Origin: Emergomyces orientalis
Taxonomy: Eukaryota; Ascomycota; Eurotiomycetes; Onygenales; Ajellomycetaceae
DNA: 64,000 nucleotides
Assembly (NCBI GenBank): GCA_002110485.1
Contig: MOWL01000067.1
Coordinates: 372,001 to 436,000, forward strand
Reading direction: 5' to 3'
The translations under genes were made by a program, and so were the position numbers. This document shows, piece by piece, positions 10,234 through 22,300 of the stretch; within the stretch, counting starts at the first letter, position 1, and every line of letters begins with the position of its first letter. The notes below the pieces were generated by a model. That model saw only the letters and a program-made list of their open reading frames with translations, searched no databases and was not told the origin of the DNA.

Positions 10234-11873
10234 TCAACCAAGGTCCACCATTTGCGTATCTGGCACCACGCTGAGCTCCCTCGATTCCTCCCGCTCCCGT
10301 CCCCGCTCCCTCTCGGTCTTCACCTTCGCCCTCCCCTTTCCTTTCCCACTCCTCCTCACCCCGCCCATAACAACTTCCTCCCTATGATCATCATCATCAT
10401 CATCAACATCCTCCCCCTCTCCATCATCATCCCCCTCCTCCTCCTCCTCCTCCTCCTCCTCCTCCTCCTCCTCCTCCTCCTCCTCCTCCTCCTCCTCCCT
10501 CCTCTTCCTTTCCTCCGCCCTCCTCAGCCTCCTCACAGCCACAACATCCATCTCAAGATCATACACAGAAATCAGCACCGAGCACACGGGACATTTAACA
10601 CAATTGACACGCCTTCTAGCCGCACTCGCACTCGCAGTCGCACCACCACCACCAGGGAGAACAATCCGCTCCTTACTCCGCTCAATCATCGCAACGATCG
10701 CGCCCCGCTCGAAACTATGCGGGCATTTCTTGCTTTTTACCGGGTCGGTGAAGGGGAGGAGGGTGATGGGGCAACAGAGGGAGGCGCGTTCGCTGTGTAT
10801 GGCTACGTCGTCGGAGTCGTCTGCGGTTGCTTCTACGTTTGCGACAGCACCTCTGGTCGTTGTAGCTGCACTGGCTGTGGTGGGTTGTTCAGCGTCCGCG
10901 AACCAGGTGGACGGGTGTGGGAGAGGCGGGATCTCATCACCAGGGTGTTTCGATTCGTGCACAATGCGGTAGAAACCGATGTATTTGTTATTTGTCGTGT
11001 AGCTGATTGATTATGTTAGTGTATAGTATATATATGTGTGTATTCACGTAGGCAAAAAGCAGAGAAAAAACCATACCGATCCGTCAACGACGTCTCTTTC
11101 CACTCGACCTTCTTCTCCTTCAACTCTTTCCGCAGCACCTTGCATGTTCCCCCATTTCGTATCTGAGAAGGCTCCTCAACAGAAGGCTGCTCTCCACCCT
11201 CATCTTCACCCTCCTCTTCATCTTCCCCACTCTCCTGCCCAGGCTTCCTCCTCATTCTTCTCCGTTCCACCGGCGGCGAAGTAGGTACCGCCGACAAGGC
11301 TTCCCTATGAATCTGAATCAACCCTTCCGTCAACGAGATAGTCCGCGCCTCCGCATCGACGATTTTCCGCATCTTCTCTTCCAGCTGGTCGGTTAGCGTC
11401 CTCACGCGCTCCTCCATAGCAACAATTTTACTGTCCCGCCCGTCGCCCTCCCCAGCACCACCCTCTACTTCCCCCTCACCATCTACATCTGCCGCCTTCC
11501 TTTTCATCCCCGCTCTCCTCACCTCCCGCGCCTTCGCATCCGCCAGTCGATCATTAATCATCCCCGCACACTCCGTCAACGCCTCCGCGGCAGTAGTAAG
11601 TCGCGCCCGCAAAGCAGCCAGGCGCGGGAAGTTGGGTAGCTGGCTGAGTTTCTGTACTGTGTTGGCGTTGAATGGGGCCACTTGGGGCTGGTAAGGGGGT
11701 AGATTGAGGAGGGTGTGGCGGGCTGACTGGCCATGGCTTTGTCCCTGTCTTTGTCGCCGGTTGCCTCCTCCTTGAGCATCAGAGCGACGAGGTGGTCTGC
11801 TGTTTCGGGGTGGATGCTGGGAGGTATCGTGTGGCGGTGGGGGTCTGGTGCGGGTTGGGCGGCTGGTGGACAT
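10234..11873 (-). CDS. nse2: Nse2/Mms21-type SUMO E3 ligase of the SMC5-SMC6 complex
   Basis: Two exons, 11873-11077 and 11002-10234, joined across a 74-nt intron (GTATGG..CAG with a CTAAC branch site), give 521 residues. The splice restores the continuous Nse2-like block around residues 270-300 (YIGFYRIVHESKHPGD, then PLPHPSTWF). An SP-RING follows: C343, C359, H361 and the KCPVC group near 400-406, with CPIT at its start. This domain transfers SUMO to targets in DNA repair on the nuclear SMC5-SMC6 complex. A Glu run of more than 20 residues, then an Asp/Glu-rich and Arg/Lys-rich tail, follows the SP-RING. The acidic run is coded by a trinucleotide microsatellite and probably varies in length. 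The N-terminal 110 residues are Pro/Arg/Gln-rich; 110-235 is helical and likely the SMC5-binding part. Confidence 0.9.
10435..10498 (+). repeat. (CTC)n coding microsatellite
   Basis: An almost perfect run of CTC triplets on the + strand, which encodes the poly-Glu tract of the Nse2 gene on the - strand. The same run gives a spurious poly-Leu frame on the + strand. Confidence 0.95.
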
Positions 11874-12615
11874 GGTTTCTGCTCTGCGGGTTAACGGGTG
11901 ATGTTACTGAGCAGAAGGTCTGGGTATTCCGTACTATGTTCGTTGAGAACGATCGATACACAGAAGATCTCAGCGTTGGTTTGAGGAAGCAGAAGACGCG
12001 ACGTGATTGCGCTAAACTTCATTTGGCATATTAACTTACTTACTTCGAATCCACGTGATTTGGATTTCTTCTGGCACGTTGTCTTTAAATCTTTAATAAA
12101 TGTGCATTTCCTTGAGCAGCGCACCATCAAGAAAAAGGACATAAGAAATTCTTCTCTCCGTAGCTTTCCAACATCTTATAGATACTACGATGTGCTTTCA
12201 TTCCACTTAATTTGGGATCTTAACTATTCACGGACACGGAGAGCGATTCCATAATATTCAGCAGATCCATAAGGAGATTGTAATATTCGAATTTAATAAT
12301 CCATTTCTTAAGCGTGGAGAAGTAGCAGGGGAGTATGTTATACATTTCATCGAGCCTCTAGATGTAGGTAGATGTATTGTTCATAAATGAAGAGATACTA
12401 GTCCACATCCAACATACCTGACTACGCCTGCCCAAATGTTTTGTGCATTGGTTATAAAAATTTATGTACAGGATAACTAGATAAATAAAGCATCAAGCGT
12501 ATCGGGGAGGTTAGAAGCGTGGCATGTCGAGATGTAATAAATATGATGGGCGTCATATCACATGAGCCAAAAATCTAGACAGGTTAAGTAAGACGGCGGT
12601 AGGAGATTTGCGTCG
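11874..12615. other. Intergenic, AT-rich
   Basis: This contains the upstream region of the Nse2 gene and the 3' region of the Abd1 gene, both on the - strand. Short frames here lack coding character. The right half (about 12250-12600) is AT-rich and may hold the Abd1 polyadenylation signal. No repeat or RNA gene is recognised. Confidence 0.5.
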
Positions 12616-15140
12616 TTAAACCTTGTAGAAACAAAAGGCATGGTAAAAGCCTACGGAGAAAAAGAATGTTAGCTTAACTAGATCTCAATAAACCCGAAAT
12701 AGTAAAATGAGCTAAAAACATACTAGCAGCCTCCAACTCCTCATCGTTGACGAGAATAGGCCCACAACCTCGGGCCCTCACGCCCATACGCTCACTGAGC
12801 GGTCCCAGGATAGGATCATCCTTCTCCTCCTTCCATATATCCAAGAAGGGCTTGCGGTATTGGAGTTCCAGATTGTAATCCTGCGTCAAACTGAAGCAGT
12901 GGAAAGGAAATCAGGTTAGTATAAGGCTCATGAAAAAAAACTAAAAGGCCGTACATTACTCACGCTCTAAAAGTCTCCCAAGGCACAACATATTCCGGAA
13001 TTTCCTCAACGGCCTCTTCCATGAAATAACTGTATTTCCAGCCAAATGCAGGGCGGAAAACGCCATCCTCGGGCGTTTCGCCGGGAAATCGGACGCGGTA
13101 GATGCTATTCCCCCACTCGGGAACCGTCATCGGCGATTCCTCCACCTCACCATCCTCACGCTCGCCGTCATCATCAAGTTTAGCGGCAGCGGCAGCGGCA
13201 GCAGCCTCCTGCTTTTTCCTCTTCTCATGGAACTCCACGACCTTCGCGCTGAGCACGTCAGAATTGGGGCCCACACCGATGAAGCGGCCGCCTTTCTTCA
13301 ACAGGCCAGCGACATTGTGCAGCATCTGGCGGGCCTTCTCTTCACTCTCAAAGGCATAGTGCATGCTAAACATCGATACGACAATGTCAAAGCCGCCACC
13401 ACCCCAGCGAGCCGCCATCATCGACCCACCAGGCCCAATGCTACCATCAATACCAACCTGTTGGATAATCGGGATATCGCCAACCCATTCACCGAAACAA
13501 TCCTTAGGATAAAATTCCGCATGGAAGAGGGGATTGCCTCGACGGCCCATCCTCCCCTTCCCGCTTTTCATACTAATGTATCGCTCGCGAGCCTGTTCGA
13601 TAGATATTTCCGCAGGGTCCAAACCCACGTAGAGATCTACCGGTTGAGGAGCTTGCTGCCACTTGCCCAGATCCCCGCCTTTGCCACATCCGACATCGAT
13701 GACGAGAAGTTTCTTCTCCTCCACAGGCTCGGCACCAGCCCAATTCTTCCCGTTAGCTCGAGCCAAGAATTCTTCATCTGGTGAGAACTTTTGGATAATG
13801 GTGCTTTTAATCCAATTATTAAAACTTCGAAGACCCTTTATCCGGCTATCCGTCTTCCGCCACTCCCTACCTCTTTCCGGGACCGCGTTGTAATGTTGGC
13901 GCACGACATCGTGGACTCCACGCTCACGCGATGCCAACTTAGCTTCCTCCTCCCTCTGTCGTTCCCGTTCCTCCTGTCTCCGCTTCAGCGCTTCGAGATT
14001 TGCAGAGCCGATCCGAGCTGCTCCGCCCGGTCTTTTTCTTGGTCTTGGGGTGGAAGAATCTGGGGAGGCCGAGCGCCGTATTGGAGAAGGTGACCGTGAT
14101 CTGCGGGTTTGGAGGCCTCGATATCTGAAATCGGGGGAACGAGAGCGGCGGGGTGGAGTGGGAGAGCGATCTCGAAGCGAGTACGCAGATGGCGGGGCCT
14201 TGTCCCTTTTCTTGTGCTTCACTGAGCTTTCTTGCTGGCGTTTGCGTCTAGACAATAGTCGTTGTTCAGAGGCGCGTTCTGTTTTCTCGGGCTGTGGCTC
14301 GTTCTCGGGGAGTTTTCTCTTTTTTTCGTTGTTACCAGTTTTGGTTTTTTGTCGGCCCTCGGGTGGCTCGGTGTGCCCATTGTGAGTCAGATTGGGGCTT
14401 TGCGAGGATGGTTGGCCATTACCCGGCAATTCATCTGTATTAAAGGTAGTTATTATTAGACGCTGTCACTAGATTTCCCCTCGAGTATCTCAAGTGGGTC
14501 CCGGGAAATATTCACCGTGGGCTACATCCGGGGAAGACCGCATTGGAACAGAAGGCGAGACAGAATGGGGTTGCTTGTTCTGATGGATGGGGTGGGACGA
14601 ATGAGAGGTTGAAGAGCGCTCTTCGCTGGTGTTGTTGTGAGTATTGTTGTGATGAGGTGCAGAGAAGCTCCTTTCAGGTTTTGAGCCGCTGCCGTCACTA
14701 TCGATAGTTTCTTGCGGCGTGGAGTGGATGGCTGGAGGCTCCTGCAGAGCAAACCCGCCAACGGGTCCAGATCAGTCCCACTGGGCGCTTTAAAGCTAAG
14801 AAGAATGGAGGAAACCCAAGCGGGCCGAAACATGGATTAAACCCCCTGGGTGACCCAACGTGACTTAAAATTAAACTTAAAAACCATAAAATAAGCAATA
14901 ACATACCTTTGAAGACTCGTACAAAGAACTCTTCTTCTCATTATTATGATCGGGAGTAGAGCCTCGAGAAAGCAAGATTTCATCGTTCGCCTGTTGCTCT
15001 TGGGCTAGCTCATGAACTTTGATACGCTTTGCCGCATTGTCTAGCGGCGGGCCATCATCAGAGGGGGTATACGTGTCTCGCGCAGGATCGTACATTGTAA
15101 TGGACGCACGTCTTCTATCGACGGGGGTGCGTGCAGCCAT
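12616..15140 (-). CDS. abd1: mRNA cap guanine-N7 methyltransferase
   Basis: Five exons fit in phase: 15140-14907, 14741-14516, 14434-12964, 12890-12724 and 12650-12616, for 710 residues. The enzyme transfers a methyl group from SAM to N7 of the guanosine cap of nuclear pre-mRNA. The cap methyltransferase motifs are clear: VRQHYNAVPERG (about 331-342), the SAM-binding VIDVGCGKGGDL (about 398-409), a GLDP acidic motif (about 424-427), and SMFSMHYAFES (about 507-517). The last two exons restore the conserved tail ending in HAFCFYKV. The start at 15140 gives MAARTPVD and precedes MYDPARDTY, a typical fungal Abd1 beginning; an upstream GTG frame was rejected. The first 320 residues are Ser/Arg/Pro-rich with RSRSP repeats at about 245-285, much longer than the yeast enzyme of about 436 residues. 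Confidence 0.92.
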
Positions 15141-15611
15141 GTCTGTATCTCCGCAATATCTGCCTGATTGTATACTGGCGGCGGAGGGAGTTGGAATGCC
15201 GTCAAAAAGCTGTCCTGACCCAATAGTCACGTGGTTATAAGCTTTCTGCTGAAATAATCAGACCACTCTTTCCTAATTGGGGATAGTTGCCCGAATCGAA
15301 GTTGACACCTTTCCAAATAAGGTTTAAATCTTCAGGTACTATCAAACCTTATATCTATGGAGATTCAGGTTTTGTGTATACATTTACATTAATAAAAGGG
15401 TAGTGAGAGGGTAGACTGTGGAACAGGGCAAAATAGTATTGTGATGGATATAATAAGTAGATGGAAACTAAACGCCGAAGAACATGATGGGTATAATATA
15501 CATATCTGCAAATAAAAACCACAAAAATCGTAGAGTAAAAGCACAGGCGAGAAAAAAACCCGAAACCACATCATTCTTAAGCAATGATAAAAATCCTCAC
15601 TACCCAGAAGC
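15141..15611. other. Intergenic between two same-strand genes
   Basis: A 471-base gap that serves as 3' region of the Rsm1 gene and upstream region of the Abd1 gene. It is AT-rich from 15290 to 15600. No distinct element is recognised. Confidence 0.5.
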
Positions 15612-17105
15612 TCATTTCGTCTTTTTCGAGCCCTTCACCTGCAGCGACTGTCTCACTCTTCGTAGTTTAGCCCACCATTCTCTGTCCCGAAGCTTCCGCG
15701 TTTCATCGTCATCAACCTTCACTTCGGCAGGACTGGTGGGGGCCTCCAGACTTGCCGGTTCAGTTGGGGTCGATGGTACATCACATCTTGTCCGTCGACG
15801 ATGCATGGTCTTAATCGCCTGGCCTAAAATTTCCCAACCACTCTGCGGTTTCCCGTTGGAACCATATAAGACGGGCTTCCGGCCACCACCCTGCGTTTTC
15901 GGATTAATCCATGGGCAGTAATCCATATGCTCACCAACGACGTCGAGTTTGGAGTACACCGAGATACTGCCATCCTCCTTGGGTTTATACATCCATAAAC
16001 CCAGCCGACGAAAACAGGCACCGCATGTTGCTAAGCCAGCACCAGCATCAGGAGCGGCATCCCAGCCGAAAATTGACAGTACAAATGCTGCCTTATTGAT
16101 ATCCTCTACTATAACGTGGGAGGATATCTCACCCTCCTGTTCGGAGGATTGTTGGGAAGGGTTTTCAGTAGATGCTCTAGCCTCACGCTCCAGCGTATCA
16201 CTCAGAAACGTTGGGGGCAATATCTTGAAGGTTTCGTCCATATCCAGTTCAGCTGGCTGTTCGATATTTTCGATTGGGGGTAATTTAGATTCAAGACGGG
16301 TAAGGTTCAGATAGCGCGTATGTAGGCCATTTACTGCTGTTTCTGGATTCGTGAGCGGCAACCGCTGTATGGTGTCTAAATTCAGATATTAGTGAATCCT
16401 GATTCCATTTTCCCTCCCAGAAGGCGAGTCAAGGATTACCATCGCAACCGCTTTTCCGCCATGGACAACGTTCCGCATGGGCATCTGCTATTCGTTTGGA
16501 ATATTCCTCCACCAATCTATCCTCTGCTACGAAGTCAGAGAAAAGCTCCCAATTAATCAAACGACCGCGGAGAATCGAGCGGTATACATACGGACTTCCT
16601 TCCGCTCTATAATTTTGTCGTTATCATCCTCATCCACATCGTCCATGTCGTCCTCCGGCAGCTTCACAACAACAGCACGGCCGCAGCCACCAACACATTC
16701 CACCCGCATAACATCCACGCACGACCATCCCCGCTTCGCCCATTGGACCTCATTTATAGGAGCTGGCTTCGGCGACCATCGATCCACCCTGCGGAACGTT
16801 TCCAGCCGTTCGAGAAAGCGCTCGCGGTCCCAGGGAACGAAATTCGGGCGATGTTGTGATGACGGTGACAGGAATGAATTTCGGGGTATATTCGAGACGG
16901 AATTCCTCACGATCATATCGTCGGGGCGTGTTGCGGAGCTCGACGACGCCAGCCGTACCTTTTTGATAGTCGGATACTTCGCTAGGGTCGCATTGTCCTT
17001 TGTTGCAGAAGGGTCTGCATTGGAAGGTTTCTGCACATTGGCACCTGACAATGAATCGAGAACCCTATGGAATTTCCGTTTCTTTGTAGCCAGCGCGTAA
17101 GACAT
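15612..17105 (-). CDS. rsm1: Rsm1/NIPA-type C3HC zinc-finger protein
   Basis: Three exons, 17105-16592, 16526-16440 and 16375-15612, give 454 residues. The second acceptor is a TAG/CAG pair three bases apart, so an isoform lacking one residue is possible. The C3HC domain begins near residue 89 (FVPWDRERFLERLETF) and includes a W-x3-GW-x-C motif, a VEC..GC pair, and an H-x3-C pair in AHAERCPWR on the second exon. A second zinc-binding half follows at about 310-370, with C-x2-C then GLW, and H-x3-CPW. This arrangement fits fungal Rsm1, linked in fission yeast to mRNA export, and animal ZC3HC1/NIPA. An upstream TTG frame was discarded in favour of the ATG at 17105. The last 60 residues are charged. 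Confidence 0.88.
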
Positions 17106-18306
17106 CTTGCTGATTAGGTTCGTCGTTTCAAAGCTGGGGCTCCTCAAATACTACAGCGAGATGTTTCCGTCGCCCCCAAAAGCAGCTCCAGGCCGTATGC
17201 TTGGCGTCAGGTGACTTTAGTCCTCTTTATCAATACTATCAAACTCAATCAGGACTGTTGGAGTTTCAACATCTGCAACAGGCTCCAGCTTCATATTTTT
17301 TATTTTTTATATTTTTTAATATAAATTAGACCATATTGTCTTACTTACTATGCCACTCCTTACATGTCAGCTGAACACAGAGTTACCCTGAGCAGCACAT
17401 TTCAGCTTCGCCTCAACCAAGTTCACTGACTCCATTCAGGACTAATCGCCAGGGGCTAACAAAGGCATCCTGAGACTTTCCCCAAGCAGCCGAATCCCAC
17501 TGGCATTAAACCAACAGAAAAGACGATCCAGCTCCATGTATGGCCAGCTAAAAGCTGACAATAAATGTCGTCAATCTGCTTTCTAATCCACATACAATGA
17601 TCCACAGGCTTCCTGAGTCGCTACATGCGACCTTGCATGCCATTGTTGAAGTAGCAGCTCTGGTGGATTATATCCTTTATGATTCCTTTGAAAATGCCTC
17701 TCCACTGCAATATAATATGTCCTTATTGCCTCGCATGGGTATTGCATAACATCAACTAGGGCCTTTTTCATTGTTCCCAAGCAAGTTATGCATACGTTCT
17801 TGAGCTCGCATTGGGTCGATAGGTAGCATCACGGCATGCATTCAAGAGGCGCAGTTGGATGTATCATATATTGTTCTTGAATAAAACTCATTCATTATTC
17901 GAATCAGTATTTCTTTTACTTCGCACTGATTCATTCTGCTAATGGGCAACTTCCTATTCCACCATTTCATCTCCTACATGCAGATATTGATATCTACAAT
18001 TGGTTTTTAATATCGGCAATAATCTGTTTATCGAGGCCATGACTAATATATATACTATATCCTTGTCGATTTAAAACTCCCCTACCATTCTATTTCAGAC
18101 CTCTGAAAACGAGTTTTCCACCGAATATTTACAATATCCCCTAACAGCCCATTTTGCGAGAGCCTCTACTTAAAACCACACAGCAATAAAGAGGATATTT
18201 CTTCCCAGTGAGGTATTCCGCTCCACCCCCAAAGTCCGATGCACTCAACGATTGTATCACTTTCCCCAAACCGCCGGGAACCAACTAACAGCTCTATCCA
18301 GACAGC
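17106..18306. other. Intergenic between divergent genes
   Basis: This separates the starts of the Rsm1 gene (-) and the cysteine-rich peptide gene (+), so both promoters should be here. It is AT-rich with a TTTTTAT-type tract at about 17295-17330. No gene or repeat is recognised. Confidence 0.5.
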
Positions 18307-18489
18307 ATGAAATCACACAATTCCCTATCCCTTCCCCTTCTCCTTGCAGGCGTTTTTTTTCATATGCAATGCCCTGGCCCTGCCACCTCTCCGCCGGACT
18401 GTTCTACGACATGCCGCGCTCAAGAGGACTGTTGCGAAATGAACATGTGTCTGAAGGGGAAATGCATTTTGGTCCCGCTTGGGGGGTAA
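18307..18489 (+). CDS. Small secreted cysteine-rich peptide, knottin-like spacing
   Basis: A single ATG frame of 60 residues. Residues 1 to about 20 are a plausible signal peptide with a Leu/Ala/Val/Phe core. The mature part has seven Cys at positions 22, 32, 36, 42, 43, 48 and 53. The last six follow C-x3-C-x5-CC-x4-C-x4-C, a spacing compatible with an inhibitor cystine knot. No family is recognised. Small secreted Cys-rich proteins of fungi are often effectors or antimicrobial peptides, but nothing in the sequence fixes a role. A start in another frame at 18252 gives a 93-codon frame without this pattern. No splice site is needed. It could still be a chance frame, though the Cys density argues against that. 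Confidence 0.55.
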   Translation: MKSHNSLSLPLLLAGVFFHMQCPGPATSPPDCSTTCRAQEDCCEMNMCLKGKCILVPLGG

Positions 18490-19346
18490 TTTTTTTACAG
18501 GTGGCCGTTGGGTGTGGTTGTGAAATTGCCTAACATGACTGTTTTGAAGGTGGGAGATTTGCGTGTACGGTGATAATGGACGAGCTCTTTGCCTGGCTTC
18601 ATTTCATTTTACCCGCTGTTGGTATCTGATATTTTTTATGTGAGTCAGTAGAAACCGATCGCACCCCTGGCGAGATCTTTAGGTATTATGGAATTATCTT
18701 AATATCAAGTCTGCACGGTGGATGAGTTAAACTAGATAGCTACCCGAGGGGCTGAGCTTTCATGTCATTTTCAGTCTTTTGTTAAGGAAATTAACATACT
18801 CATGCGGCTTCTCCTTTCTTCTTCGTTTTCTTTACACTAAGTTCTCGCGCTTGTCTTATCCTTTCTACTGTTTTCCAAGTATGTAGATAGAGAAATACAA
18901 TACTTTTTGAGAAAAAATTTATATTTTCTCAGCTCATGCATAAATGGACTTTGGATTGCCCCTTTTATGTTTTCAGTTTATGCATCTCCTTCTTTCTCCG
19001 TTCCTCGAACAGTTTCATTCCTCTCCCTAGTTATCCGTCCACCTCGGTTGGCATAGTTCACTTTTACTCAATTCGATATGGGTTGCAATATTCGGCGTCA
19101 GCCACACATATACATTCATTCACAAAATCTAGTTCAACTGAGACTATTTCAGCAGATTGTAAATACTAGGATAGGTTGTAGTAAATATAAATTACGTGGG
19201 TAAAATAAATCTAGAAAATAGGGACCAGATTTAAATATGATATTCAAAACGCCTTGAATGCTGGCCAACCTTATATATACAAGCCGTCCAATTCCATCCC
19301 AAGGATACTATGTACAAGCCAGCCATCCTGTTTTACACCCATTGCT
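18490..19346. other. Intergenic between convergent genes
   Basis: This lies between the stop of the cysteine-rich peptide gene (+) and the stop of the CHY zinc-finger gene (-). It is AT-rich after 18760. No coding or RNA feature is recognised. Confidence 0.5.
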
Positions 19347-22300
19347 TCACTTCTTCTGCGCTGAAGGCCCCGGCGCCGTGCCTCCTCTTCGCTTATATTT
19401 TCTCGGATCTACCCGCGGTTAGCAAGAAAGAATAAGACAAAAGTATAGATAAATGCAAAATTATGGCGAAACGAGACACTCAAGAAGGTGGATGTACAAA
19501 CTACATACCTTTCCGACTCATTCGGCTCTTATCTCTCGTCCCCTTACCTCCCTCCCAAAACCCACTGCCGGCCTTCCCAACGAGCGTCGAGTGGCAGATG
19601 CCACAGCTCTCGGGGCGGTAGATCTGTTCCCGGGAACAGAAGCCACTGTACATAGGTAAGTAAGAATATGTGCATGCAAAAGAACCCTTGAAGAGAGTAT
19701 CGCGTGGGGATTGGTTGATATTTGGGAGAGTATGCAAATCGTGGAAATCCTTGCTTACCATATCATACGGTTGGCGTGTTCGTTTGGATGGTCAGTTGCG
19801 ACATCATGGCATCTGGGATTTGGCATTAGGTTCTGTTCTCCTTTCAAGGGAAAAAGTTTTAACGTACTTATCGCAAGGGAAAACTTTGAGACAACAGGAG
19901 AATCTATAAACAAAAATGAGCTATAAGATCCTGGGAGGTGCTAGATAAAGTGGTCATGTAACGAAGTAAATTGCAGGGGTTGCAAGGCAGTGGGTACTTG
20001 CGGCAGCTAACTAGTTAAGTAACTGCATAGAAAATAGGCACAGAATATCATAGAAGCGGGTCTTGCATAAGCTTAATTTGTATGCGGGGTTAAATCCATA
20101 TGATGATACACGTACCTGAACCACCGATAACTCTTCCCATAATGAGCGCATCGACCGCGACGAGGTAATTCCTGCCCAGCTACAATACCTAAAACCTCTT
20201 TCGCCTGCAAAGTTGCAACAATACATAGGTCAGTAAAGTGGCCTCACCTTCGTATGACTTCATTGCGGAAATTGGAACACGAGGACACGGGTTATGGTTA
20301 TCTTGGGCGCCCGTGCAAAACGGACAGATAAAATTGAAAAACAAAAACGATGCATTGCGAATACATTAAAAAAATTACGCACCTTTCTCGTTCTGACATG
20401 AGGATGAGAGGCACCTGTTACAAATTAAGCGGTCCGTCAGTCCTGGGGGGTCCCACACGAAGCAATATTACCCACATGTCCAAAGGGTGGGTGCGCATCA
20501 AAAACGGAAATGCTCGGCAAAATAGATAAATGATGTCGATGGAAACATGCACAGGATCATGCCCTCATCCCAGGTCGGAGGTAGAGCTGAAACCGAAACC
20601 AGGATAGGATGGATGCAGCGGGTAAACAAAGCTTGCAAAATGCAAATTGCACAAAAGAGGAAAAACGAGGTCAGGCAGAGCATAACACGAAGGGAAAAAA
20701 TAAGCGGGCGGAGCTGAAAATAGAGTATCATGCCAGCATTTTCCCAAAAGCCCAAATATGGGTCATTGTGCAAGGGGCGGCCACCCTCGTACAAAGGCAT
20801 TGTTGGAATAAACCAAACATATCAAAAATTTGGGAATGAAAAACAATATCAGCCGACTGATTAAAAACTAGTCAACTTACCTCCTCCAGCGCTCACAAGT
20901 AAAAATTTGACCTCGGGAATTTTGAATCCTACCCTCCCCCAAAAAAAAAAAGAATTTTGTTAATGTTGGACGTCGCCGACAGAGCACTTAAAATTCAGGG
21001 ATAGGGATTTTCCCGTATTGGCGGGTACACCCCATGCTTATGGGTAAACATACTCATTTTATGGTGACATCCACGACAGACTGCCGACGCATCATCTCCT
21101 CGAACCGCAACAATGCCTGGTGCGGGGTAGGTAGCAGAACATTCGGAGCATGTCGGGATAAAATTGCTAGGATCAAATAACAACAATGAGAACGGTGTCT
21201 TTCCACTGATGGGCAAAAGTAGGTGGTAGATGGCGTTGCAAATGTCACGCCGCGGATTGGGTCTTTTTACGAGTAAAAGCAGTTGGAACAGCACTTACCT
21301 GGGAAGCAATTCAACTTCATGACATCCCTCCAGATCCAGGTACCCCGCACGGCTAGAACTGGGGTGCATTAGTGCGCGGCGAAAGCCTAGTTGGTAGCCA
21401 ATTTGTTAAACCTTGCAAACTTTTCAACAACGATAGGATCGTTCATTTCATGATCAATTTCTCGACCTACCAACGCTAAGATAGTTACCACATTTCTTGC
21501 ACAATTCAACCCGTTTTGGCGGGATGCTGATACCATCGTCTCCAAGTTTAATGTTCTTCATGTCGAGAAGCTCCTTGCAGCGCTCACATTTAAGAGTTAA
21601 ATGCAGGGCCTTTAGCTCGAGGAGCTCAATGCCCCTGAGTTCCATTGATGGAAACGATAGTGCCACATCGCGGCCAGCCGGGGGCCGGGGCGCTGACGTA
21701 ATATTGACACCACCGTCGGGGTCATCATCATCTTCAGTGACGCTTTCTTCTGACTCAAAATAATCCGACTCGTCACCATCAGACTCATCACCTTGCTTGG
21801 GTGACATCCATTCTGGTGGACGAGGAATGACCTGAATATGGGGTCGATCAGTCAACTCAGTTGGCACGTCCGTCTCTGTAATTTGAGATTGGACAGGCGG
21901 TGCAGCAGCGGATGACGAGGTGATTGCTTCAGCGTTTGATTTATCGTTCAGCGATAAGGAAGTAACCCCACGGCCAAGTTCAGCATCTTGAACGGGCTGA
22001 GTTGCGAGAGTATGTAGCATTGTTGACAGGTAGTTAACGTGTGATGTCAAGCTCGCGCTTGGGTTCTCTATGACATGTTTTTCGAATGATGCCTCCGTTA
22101 CTCTAGCCGAGCTGTCATCGACCCCAGGAATCTCGATACGGCAAGGATCAAGGGGGTATAACAAAGGTACAACAAAATTAAAGATTTTCACAGGTTTAAG
22201 AGCTTGAGGAACTAAATGTGGCTTGAGTGGATTAAGAGGGATTGTAAACGAGACCCCATCCGAGCATTTTGAAAACAAAGGCGTTCTACTCAGGCGAGAG

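Noticed and set aside
10252..11010. 252-codon + strand frame with a poly-Leu run
   Set aside because: It is the mirror of the Nse2 second exon; the Leu run comes from the CTC repeat and no domain is present.
13227..13784. 185-codon + strand frame inside the Abd1 gene
   Set aside because: The opposite strand carries the methyltransferase motifs; this frame is a shadow.
15141..15230. Upstream extension of the Abd1 N-terminus
   Set aside because: The start would be GTG. The ATG at 15140 is followed by sequence typical of fungal Abd1.
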